Assembly: GCA_030683005.1 (NCBI GenBank)
Contig: JAUXMY010000032.1
Coordinates: 1-64,000, forward strand
From: Caulobacter sp.
Lineage (GTDB): Bacteria > Pseudomonadota > Alphaproteobacteria > Caulobacterales > Caulobacteraceae
DNA: 64,000 nucleotides
Direction of reading: 5' to 3'
The position numbers and the translations under genes are program-made. Of the stretch, positions 57,849 through 64,000 are shown one piece after another. The notes under the pieces are model-generated. The model did not search any database. It was not told where the DNA came from and was given only the letters and a program-made list of their open reading frames with translations. Numbering within the stretch: the first letter of the stretch is position 1; every line of letters begins with the position of its first letter.

Positions 57849-59300
57849 ATGACTCATGAGAAAGACGCAGCCGCCATCGTCGAGCGGCTTATCGAAGAAT
57901 ACGACCGTTCCGTCTCGGCCCTGCGGGCCGCCCTGAAGGCCTTCCTGGCCGACGGACTTCGTCCCGACCCCGCCGATCGCCTGAACGGGACCTACGCCTA
58001 CCCGGAGCTTCGGCTGCACTGGAGCGGCGAGAGCGGCTATCCGCGCATCAGCCGGGCCTATGCCCGGATCGGCCTTCCGGGCCATTACGCCACGACGGTC
58101 ACACGCCCGGCCATGTTCAAGGACTATCTGGTCGAGCAGCTGGCGCTGATGATGCAGGACTTCGGCGTCACGCTCGATGTCGGCCGGTCGATGCAGGAGA
58201 TTCCGTTCCCCTACGTGCTGGATGGCGGCGACCTTGCCCTGGCCGATGTCAGCGCCGGCGAGATCGCCCGCTGGTTCCCGACCACCGAGCTCGCCCACAT
58301 CGGCGACGAACTGGCCGATGGCGTGTGGAGCGAGGCGCTGGAGGACACCCGGCCTCTGGCTCTGTTCGACGGCCTGCGCACCGACTTCTCGTTGGCCCGG
58401 CTGAAGCACTACACCGGCGCTCCGGCCGAGCATGTGCAACAGTTCATCCTGTTCACCAACTACCACCGCTATGTCGACGAGTTCGTGCGCTGGGGCTGCG
58501 AGCAGCTGGGCAAGGAGGGTTCGCCCTACACGGCCCTGTCGGCGCCAGGGAACATCGTCGTCACCGCCGACACGCCTGAGCCGGAAATGGTCATCGCCAA
58601 CGGCCCCTGGCGTCGCCACCAGATGCCCGCCTACCACCTTGTGGCGCCGGGCGGCCGGGGCATCACCCTGGTCAACATCGGCGTCGGCCCCTCCAATGCC
58701 AAGACCATCACCGACCACCTGGCGGTGCTGCGGCCGCAGGCCTGGATCATGATCGGCCACTGCGGCGGCCTGCGCGGCAGCCAGACCATCGGCGACTACG
58801 TCCTGGCGCACGCCTATCTGCGCGACGACCATGTGCTGGACGATGTGCTGCCGCCCGATATCCCGATCCCGTCGATCGCCGAGATGCAGCGCGCCCTCTA
58901 CGACGCGGCCAAGCTGGTCAGCGGCGAGAGCGGCGAGAGTCTGAAGCGTCGCCTGCGCACGGGCACGGTGGTGACCACCGACGACCGGAACTGGGAGCTG
59001 CGCTACACCTCGAGCGCCATCCGCTTCAACCAGAGCCGGGCGGTGGCCATCGACATGGAAAGCGCCACCATCGCCGCCCAGGGCTATCGCTTCCGGGTGC
59101 CGTACGGGACCCTGCTCTGCGTGTCGGACAAGCCGCTGCACGGCGAGATCAAGCTGCCCGGTCAGGCCAACGCCTTCTATGAGCGCGCCATCAACCAACA
59201 CCTTCAGATCGGTATCGCGACGGTGGATCTGCTGCGGGCGGAAGGTCCAAATCTGCACTCCCGTAAGTTGCGAGCATTCGATGAGCCGCCGTTCCGGTAG
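57849..59300 (+). CDS. amn: AMP nucleosidase
   Basis: 483 residues, the usual Amn length. The enzyme splits AMP into adenine and ribose 5-phosphate. The N-terminal half is the Amn-specific domain (the region YPRISRAYARIGLPGHYATT). The C-terminal half is a purine nucleoside phosphorylase-like fold with VNIGVGPSNAKTITDHLAVL, MIGHCGGLRGSQTIGDYVLA and AVAIDMESATIAAQGYRFRV. Divergent from htpX. Confidence 0.95.
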   Translation: MTHEKDAAAIVERLIEEYDRSVSALRAALKAFLADGLRPDPADRLNGTYAYPELRLHWSGESGYPRISRAYARIGLPGHYATTVTRPAMFKDYLVEQLALMMQDFGVTLDVGRSMQEIPFPYVLDGGDLALADVSAGEIARWFPTTELAHIGDELADGVWSEALEDTRPLALFDGLRTDFSLARLKHYTGAPAEHVQQFILFTNYHRYVDEFVRWGCEQLGKEGSPYTALSAPGNIVVTADTPEPEMVIANGPWRRHQMPAYHLVAPGGRGITLVNIGVGPSNAKTITDHLAVLRPQAWIMIGHCGGLRGSQTIGDYVLAHAYLRDDHVLDDVLPPDIPIPSIAEMQRALYDAAKLVSGESGESLKRRLRTGTVVTTDDRNWELRYTSSAIRFNQSRAVAIDMESATIAAQGYRFRVPYGTLLCVSDKPLHGEIKLPGQANAFYERAINQHLQIGIATVDLLRAEGPNLHSRKLRAFDEPPFR

Positions 59301-59338
59301 AGCTGGACGGGGGGGCATTTTGGGCATACTCTGCCGCT

Positions 59339-59557
59339 ATGACCAAGGCGCCGAAGCCGACGATGTACGAGGAATGGGTCGCTCAACGCCTTCCCGGGGT
59401 TGAGGATCGCCCGGTCGTCTGGCGTGGCCCGGACGACGAGGCCGAAACCCTCGCCGCTCTGGAAGAGTATCGGCGCACCGGCATTTCCCATGACGCCGAA
59501 GAGGTCTTCCGGGAGTTTCGTGAGAACGTCCGAAAGCGGTCGGCTCGCAAGCGTTGA
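59339..59557 (+). CDS. Putative antitoxin of a ParE-type module
   Basis: 72 residues, acidic in the middle and very basic at the end (FRENVRKRSARKR). The sequence EEYRRTGISHDAEEVFREFR is like the C-terminal region of ParD/CopG-type antitoxins, though the N-terminal DNA-binding fold is not clear. The stop overlaps the TTG start of a ParE/RelE toxin by 4 bp, which is the main support. Confidence 0.7.
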   Translation: MTKAPKPTMYEEWVAQRLPGVEDRPVVWRGPDDEAETLAALEEYRRTGISHDAEEVFREFRENVRKRSARKR

Positions 59558-59844
59558 CGCGGCGCCTTCGCATTTCGAACTCGGCGAAGCGCGATCTCTC
59601 GCGATTGGAAGATTTTCTGGCGGAGAAGGCTCCAGCCGCAGCCAACAGAGCGGCGAAGCTGATCACCGAGGCGATGTTGTCCCTTCGCGAATTCCCCGAG
59701 CGTGGGTATGCCTGTCCGCTGCCGGGCGTGAGGGAATGGCCGGTACGGTTCGGGCGTAGCGGCTACATCGTTCGCTATCTCGTCCAGCCAGACACGGTCA
59801 CCATCCTGCGCATCTTCCACGGCCTGGAAGACCGCCAGACTTGA
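59554..59844 (+). CDS. ParE/RelE-superfamily toxin
   Basis: 96 residues from TTG 59554. The fold is clear: RRLRISNSAKRDLSRLEDFL at the N-terminus, AAKLITEAMLSLREFPERGY, and the C-terminal RSGYIVRYLVQPDTVTILRIFHGLEDRQT (the ParE strand pattern with Arg and a terminal RIFHGLEDR motif). ParE toxins poison gyrase, RelE toxins cut mRNA; the sequence looks more like ParE. It lies 71 bp before argB. Confidence 0.88.
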   Translation: MTRRLRISNSAKRDLSRLEDFLAEKAPAAANRAAKLITEAMLSLREFPERGYACPLPGVREWPVRFGRSGYIVRYLVQPDTVTILRIFHGLEDRQT

Positions 59845-59915
59845 TCCCTTCATAAAGTGGACTTGGCGAACCCCATCCGCTATCGCCTCGTCGCGCGCGC
59901 GACGGAGTTCCAGCC

Positions 59916-60830
59916 TTGACCGACAAGACCGAGGAAGCCGGCTGGGCCACCGCGAGGACGCTCGCGGAGGCGCTGCCCTACATCCAGATCTATGACCGCG
60001 AAACCGTGGTCATCAAGTACGGCGGCCACGCCATGGGCGAGGACGAGGTGGCCAAGCTGTTCGCCGCCGACGCCGTGTTGCTCAAGCTGATGGGCCTGCA
60101 TCCGGTCGTGGTCCACGGCGGCGGTCCGCAGATCTCGGCCATGCTCGACCGGGCCGGCGTCAAGTCGACCTTTATCGACGGCCTGCGCGTCACGGACGAG
60201 GCGACCATGGAGGTCGCCGAAATGGTGCTGTCGGGCGCCATCAACAAGGAAATCGCCAACTGGATCACGCTGGCCGGCCGTGAGGCGGACGTGCGGGGCG
60301 TCGGCCTGTCCGGCAAGGACGCCCGGCTGATCACCGTCACCAAGGCGCGGCGGACCAAGAAGGATCCGGGCAGCAACATCGAGCAGGTTGTCGACCTGGG
60401 CTATGTCGGCGAGCCGCAGAAGATTGACCCGGCCCTGATCAAGGCGCTCATCCACGCCGAGCAGGACTACATCCCGGTCATCGCGCCGATCGGCGTCTCC
60501 GAGTCGGGCCAGACCTACAACATCAACGCCGACACCGTGGCCGGCGCGCTCGCCGGCGCGCTGAAGGCCAAGCGCATGCTGCTGCTGACCGACGTGGCGG
60601 GGGTCAAGGGCGCCGACGGCGAGCTGATCCGCCAGATGACCGTGGCCCAGGCCTTCGACCTGATCCGCACCGGCGTCGCCAACGGCGGCATGATCCCCAA
60701 GCTGGAGACCGCCATCGCCGCCATCGACGCCGGGGTCGAGGCGGTGGTCATCCTCGACGGCCGCCGACCGCACGCCATGCTGGTCGAGCTGTTCAGCGAG
60801 CACGGCGCCGGGACGCTGATCCGCGCGTGA
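59916..60830 (+). CDS. argB: Acetylglutamate kinase
   Basis: 304 residues from TTG 59916. ArgB phosphorylates N-acetylglutamate in arginine synthesis. The ATP site is [14 protein letters not shown], the substrate site [20 protein letters not shown], and [20 protein letters not shown] and a C-terminal EHGAGTLI end are typical. Overlaps the next gene by 4 bp (GTGA). Confidence 0.97.
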   Translation: MTDKTEEAGWATARTLAEALPYIQIYDRETVVIKYGGHAMGEDEVAKLFAADAVLLKLMGLHPVVVHGGGPQISAMLDRAGVKSTFIDGLRVTDEATMEVAEMVLSGAINKEIANWITLAGREADVRGVGLSGKDARLITVTKARRTKKDPGSNIEQVVDLGYVGEPQKIDPALIKALIHAEQDYIPVIAPIGVSESGQTYNINADTVAGALAGALKAKRMLLLTDVAGVKGADGELIRQMTVAQAFDLIRTGVANGGMIPKLETAIAAIDAGVEAVVILDGRRPHAMLVELFSEHGAGTLIRA

Positions 60831-61489
60831 CCGACCTGGTTCACATCGACACCTGGCTCTTCGACCTGGACAACACCCTGTACCCGGTCGAGACCGAGTT
60901 CATGACCCTCATCGAGGGTCGGATGACCGACTTCATGGAGAAGGTGACGGGCCTGCCGCGCGACGAGGCGCGGGCGATCCAGAAGAAATACTACCACGCC
61001 CACGGCACCACCCTGGCCGGGCTGATCGCGCACCACGACATCGACCCGGAAGATTTCCTGACCGAGGTGCATGACGTCTCGCTCGACCGCCTGACGCCGG
61101 ACGTGAGGATGGCGGAGGCGCTGATGCGCCTTCCGGGCCGGCGGCTGGTGTTCACGAATGGCTCGGCCGCACACGCCGAGCGGGTTCTGGAGCGGTTGCA
61201 GATCGCCCATGCCTTCGAGGACATCTTCCACATCTCGGCCGCCGACTACATCCCCAAGCCCTCGCCGCTGACCTTCGAGAAGATGATGGCCCGTCATGGC
61301 GTCAGCGCAGTGGGCTCGGCCTTCTTCGAGGACAGCGAAGTCAACCTCGCCCCCGCCGCGCAGCTGGGCATGACTATCGTCCTGGTCGGCCCGCACGCCG
61401 TGGCCTCGACCGCCGACTTCGTCCAACACCGCACCAACGACCTCGTCGCCTTTCTGTCCGGCGCGAGAGTCCAGGAAATCGCCGCATGA
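60827..61489 (+). CDS. HAD-family phosphatase (pyrimidine 5'-nucleotidase type)
   Basis: 220 residues, GTG start. HAD motif I is [20 protein letters not shown] (DxD), motif II is [20 protein letters not shown], the Lys is in [15 protein letters not shown] and motif III in [20 protein letters not shown]. It matches the pyrimidine 5'-nucleotidase group and sits between argB and dapD, coupled to both by 4-bp overlaps. Confidence 0.9.
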   Translation: MTDLVHIDTWLFDLDNTLYPVETEFMTLIEGRMTDFMEKVTGLPRDEARAIQKKYYHAHGTTLAGLIAHHDIDPEDFLTEVHDVSLDRLTPDVRMAEALMRLPGRRLVFTNGSAAHAERVLERLQIAHAFEDIFHISAADYIPKPSPLTFEKMMARHGVSAVGSAFFEDSEVNLAPAAQLGMTIVLVGPHAVASTADFVQHRTNDLVAFLSGARVQEIAA

Positions 61490-62334
61490 GCACCGTCAGC
61501 CTGTCCGACCTCGAACTCGAAATCGAAGCCGCCTGGGAGGCGCGCGACGCCGTCTCGCCCGCGACGCAGGGCCCGGTCCGTACGGCCATCGAGGAGACGC
61601 TGGCGCTGCTCGACAGCGGCAAGGTCCGCGTGGCCGAGAAGATCGACGGCGAGTGGATCGTCCGCCAGTGGGCCAAGAAGGCGGTCCTGCTGTCCTTCCG
61701 CCTCAACCCCAACGCCATCATGCGCGCCGGGACCTTGGGCGGCGCGGTCGGCCCCTGGTGGGACAAGGTGGCCAACAAGTTCGACGGCTGGGAAGCGCCG
61801 CAGTTCGAGGAGGCCGGCTTCCGCGCCGTCCCCGGCGCCATCGTCCGCCGCGGCGCCTATGTGGCGAAGAACGTCATCCTGATGCCATCGTTCGTGAACA
61901 TCGGCGGCTACGTCGACGAGGGCACGATGGTCGACACCTGGGTGACGGTCGGCAGCTGCGCCCAGATCGGCAAGCGGGTCCACCTCTCCGGCGGCGTCGG
62001 CATCGGCGGCGTGCTTGAGCCCCTGCAGGCCAACCCGACCATCATCGAGGACGACTGCTTCATCGGCGCCCGTTCCGAGGTGGTCGAAGGCGTCATCGTC
62101 GGTCAGGGCGCGGTGCTGTCGATGGGCGTCTACCTGTCGGCCACGACCAAGATCGTCGACCGCAAGACCGGCCAGGTCCACATCGGCAAGGTGCCGCCCT
62201 ACAGCGTCGTGGTGCCCGGCAGCCTGCCGGACCCGCATGGCGTCGGGCCGAGCCTCTACTGCGCCGTCATCGTCAAGACGGTGGACGCCCAGACCCGCTC
62301 GAAGACCTCGATCAACGACCTGCTGCGCGACTGA
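61486..62334 (+). CDS. dapD: 2,3,4,5-tetrahydropyridine-2,6-dicarboxylate N-succinyltransferase
   Basis: 282 residues. DapD succinylates tetrahydrodipicolinate in the succinylase branch of lysine and diaminopimelate synthesis. The left-handed beta-helix is visible as hexapeptide repeats ([80 protein letters not shown]). It overlaps the HAD gene by 4 bp. The later dapE start in the window belongs to the same pathway. Confidence 0.97.
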   Translation: MSTVSLSDLELEIEAAWEARDAVSPATQGPVRTAIEETLALLDSGKVRVAEKIDGEWIVRQWAKKAVLLSFRLNPNAIMRAGTLGGAVGPWWDKVANKFDGWEAPQFEEAGFRAVPGAIVRRGAYVAKNVILMPSFVNIGGYVDEGTMVDTWVTVGSCAQIGKRVHLSGGVGIGGVLEPLQANPTIIEDDCFIGARSEVVEGVIVGQGAVLSMGVYLSATTKIVDRKTGQVHIGKVPPYSVVVPGSLPDPHGVGPSLYCAVIVKTVDAQTRSKTSINDLLRD

Positions 62335-62488
62335 CCGGGGGGGGCGGGCCGTCCGGAAGGCCGTCCACAAAGCTCGTCCACAGGAAAAGCCGGCGAGGGG
62401 CGCCTTCGCCCTTGCGACCTGGCCGCGCATTCTGATCTGGTCATTCTTGGCGGAGGGCAGTCACGACCAAGTGTGGACTGGTGAAGAT

Positions 62489-63058
62489 ATGTACGGTGAG
62501 AACAACGATGCCATCGATTACAGACGCCCCCAGTCCAGAGAACTAAAGTTTACGGGCATTAATCTTAACCGGTTTAACGGGCCGACGCCGGGTGTTGAGG
62601 CCCTCAGCGTGGAGTCCCGCGTCGCGGCGCCGACACCGGCGGCGCAATGGGTCGACGACTATCTGACCCAGGATGTGTCCCGGTTCTTCTACAAGTGGGG
62701 CGGTTCGCTCTCATCGGTGTTGATCAGGTTGCGAGGTCGCTACGACGGGGACCTCGACCAGTTTCTGTTGCACCTGGTGTTCATGCTCACGGAGCTGGCC
62801 TCGGCCAACCATGCCGCGGAGGCGAAGGCCAAGGGCGCCCGGACAGTCATCGTCCGGCGGCGCGGCATCAACATCCTCAGCCTGACGGACATCACGCGGG
62901 TGCCGCGCGAGACCGTGCGCCGAAAGCTCGCCGCGCTGACCGCGCGGGGCCTGGTCGAGCGGGGCGAGGATGGCCTCTACTACGCGGGTCCAGCCACCGA
63001 CATCGACCAGTTCTTCTACGCGCTCAGCCCGCTGTTCTGGGAGGGCGTGAAGCCCTGA
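62489..63058 (+). CDS. Winged-helix transcriptional regulator-like protein
   Basis: 189 residues from ATG 62489. The N-terminal 110 residues are helical and unrecognised (PAAQWVDDYLTQDVSRFFYK, DLDQFLLHLVFMLTELASAN). The C-terminal region has a winged helix-turn-helix: RRRGINILSLTDITRVPRET followed by VRRKLAALTARGLVERGEDG. The first 40 codons are lower in GC than the rest, and a GTG near 62610 is a possible alternative start. A dyad TTAACCGGTTTAA lies between them. Confidence 0.65.
   Translation: MYGENNDAIDYRRPQSRELKFTGINLNRFNGPTPGVEALSVESRVAAPTPAAQWVDDYLTQDVSRFFYKWGGSLSSVLIRLRGRYDGDLDQFLLHLVFMLTELASANHAAEAKAKGARTVIVRRRGINILSLTDITRVPRETVRRKLAALTARGLVERGEDGLYYAGPATDIDQFFYALSPLFWEGVKP
62565..62577. 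promoter_or_regulatory. Short dyad near the start of the winged-helix gene
   Basis: TTAACCGGTTTAA is a near-perfect palindrome in an AT-rich patch within the first codons of the tracked gene. If translation starts at the downstream GTG, it would lie in the promoter. This is a weak call. Confidence 0.3.
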
Positions 63059-63063
63059 GGTCG

Positions 63064-63666
63064 TCAGACCTCCGCCTCGACGCCATCCATCCAGGTCCAG
63101 AGTTCGCGCAGCCCCATGGCCTTCAGCGCCGCGTCCGGCGACCGGACCGGCGGCAAGCCGATCAGTTGGCGAGCGTCATTCAGATCTCCCACGTCGCCGG
63201 GGCGAACCCGGATGCCCACCCGCCGGGCGGCGCGCTCGAACCGGGCCCGCGCGCAATCCAGACCGGCGATGGCCCCACGGGTCGCCGCCGGCAGAAAGCT
63301 GCCGTGAAGCGTCCGTCCGAACGCGATGATGGAGGCGTTGCCGCATGGCTCCAGCGCTGTGTCGAGCTGATCCCAGGTGATGGCCGGTATCGGCGGCGGC
63401 GCGTCTCCGACCGCCGGGACAATGGCGTCGCGGACAGGGCTTCGCCCGCAGACGAAAACGCTGACGGCGGCCTCGCCATCGTCGTCGACCAGGGCGAACT
63501 GGAAGAGATGGGCGAAGCCGTCAGCCGACACGGAACGGACATGGAGGAAGAAGCGATCCGGACGCTTTTCCGCGGGACGGCGGCCGAAGGGCGGCGCTTG
63601 CGGTCGCCGGATCTGAAACAGGCCGAAGCGCCGCGAGGAGGGGCTGTGGGGGTCGAGCAGTTGCAT
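63064..63666 (-). CDS. Exonuclease-like protein with apparently lost catalytic motif
   Basis: 200 residues from ATG 63666 (MQLLDPHSPSSRRFGLFQIR); the tracked start adds 23 codons. By eye the region FFLHVRSVSADGFAHLFQFA followed by LVDDDGEAAVSVFV resembles the first strand pair of DnaQ-like 3'-5' exonucleases, and the C-terminal half (GDVGDLNDARQLIGLPPVRS, AALKAMGLRELWTWMD) resembles the later helices. The DxE of the first motif appears to be replaced by HxR, so nuclease activity is unlikely. The family assignment is tentative. Confidence 0.5.
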   Translation of the reverse strand: MQLLDPHSPSSRRFGLFQIRRPQAPPFGRRPAEKRPDRFFLHVRSVSADGFAHLFQFALVDDDGEAAVSVFVCGRSPVRDAIVPAVGDAPPPIPAITWDQLDTALEPCGNASIIAFGRTLHGSFLPAATRGAIAGLDCARARFERAARRVGIRVRPGDVGDLNDARQLIGLPPVRSPDAALKAMGLRELWTWMDGVEAEV

Positions 63667-63843
63667 GGCGGTCTCCCGTTGTGACGGGTCATCTGGCGAC
63701 CGCGGGCGCCGTCGCTCAATGCGGGAGGTCCCCATTTTGGGCCGCCTGAATCGGGCGCCAGAGGGGTTGAATCCTCTTCGTCGGCTCGGGAGCGGAGGCT
63801 TGGTGTTTGCGCCGCCGCCGCCGTGCCTCTAAACGAATCGACG

Positions 63844-64000
63844 ATGCCCGCCCTCGACGTTCTCGACCTCGCCCGCGACCTGATCCGCCGCCCGTCCGTC
63901 ACCCCGGCGGACGAGGGCGCCATGGACGTTCTCCACCACGCGCTTGAAGGTCTCGGCTTCACCTGCCGCCGGATGAAGTTCGGCGAGATCGAGAACCTCT
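63844..64000 (+). CDS. dapE: Succinyl-diaminopimelate desuccinylase, N-terminal part (cut by window edge)
   Basis: Fifty-two residues from ATG 63844 to the edge: MPALDVLDLARDLIRRPSVT, then PADEGAMDVLHHALEGLGFT and CRRMKFGEIENL. This matches the start of DapE, an M20 zinc peptidase that removes succinate in diaminopimelate synthesis. The zinc ligands lie outside the window. It fits the pathway of dapD 1.5 kb upstream. Confidence 0.9.
   Translation, partial: MPALDVLDLARDLIRRPSVTPADEGAMDVLHHALEGLGFTCRRMKFGEIENL

Overview
The window is high-GC, densely packed bacterial DNA that reads as an alphaproteobacterial chromosome, most likely Caulobacterales (Caulobacter, Phenylobacterium or a close relative). 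The evidence is: the gene set chvG-chvI with a short hprK, EIIA and HPr; an flmA/flmB-like flagellin-glycan pair next to it; argB, a HAD phosphatase and dapD in coupled order; frequent GTG/TTG starts; 4-bp ATGA/GTGA overlaps; GCTA-type -10 boxes; and palindromic dispersed repeats. The genus is an inference. No phage, plasmid, CRISPR array or large island is visible. The only mobile-element trace is the 3' end of an IS110-type transposase at the left edge.

Layout. 1-1.4 kb: transposase tail, then trmD-rplS with a strong terminator. 1.5-3.7 kb: small membrane protein and a secreted DUF885 protein. 4.0-8.3 kb: leucine operon leuC-(double VOC protein)-leuD-(ABM monooxygenase-like)-leuB. 8.3-12.5 kb: secreted amidohydrolase, CYTH protein, ahcY behind a near-perfect palindromic operator, and a PIN/antitoxin pair. 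12.6-19.5 kb: pdxY with a serine hydrolase, a cupin/MFS operon divergent from a LysR regulator, rarD and asd. 19.7-26.1 kb: HapK-like protein, secreted protein, thioesterase, chemoreceptor, EcsC protein, bioB, a YefM/YoeB module and a VOC protein.

26.2-33.8 kb holds a signalling block (HPr, EIIA, HprK, ChvG, ChvI), a large unrecognised 569-residue protein, and PseB/PseC-like sugar enzymes. 33.9-43.3 kb holds an FliL-like secreted protein, SDR and HAD enzymes, VanZ, a Gly/Ser/Tyr-rich lipoprotein, a 34-residue membrane peptide missing from the ORF track, AsmA, a DUF1206 pair, DUF695 and a large S9 peptidase. 43.4-53.5 kb holds a Baeyer-Villiger-type monooxygenase, a GT4 glycosyltransferase with an amylo-1,6-glucosidase-like protein, a MaoC-like hotdog protein, a response regulator with an unknown partner, a GMC oxidoreductase and an acyl-CoA ligase. 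53.9-64 kb holds tRNA-Ser(CGA), a thioesterase/crotonase pair, a DUF4199/membrane-LuxR pair, htpX, amn, a ParE-type TA module, argB-HAD-dapD, a winged-helix regulator, an unusual exonuclease-like protein and the start of dapE.

Functionally this is mostly core metabolism (leucine, aspartate-family amino acids and lysine/diaminopimelate, arginine, biotin, SAM recycling) plus envelope and flagellar surface biology. Three small toxin-antitoxin modules and three kinds of palindromic intergenic repeats are scattered among these genes. I saw no clear new multi-gene defence or mobile system. The most unusual points are the interleaved leucine operon, the ahcY operator, the 569-residue orphan between chvI and the flagellin-glycan genes, the response regulator with its unrecognised partner, and the exonuclease-like protein that appears to lack its catalytic acidic motif.
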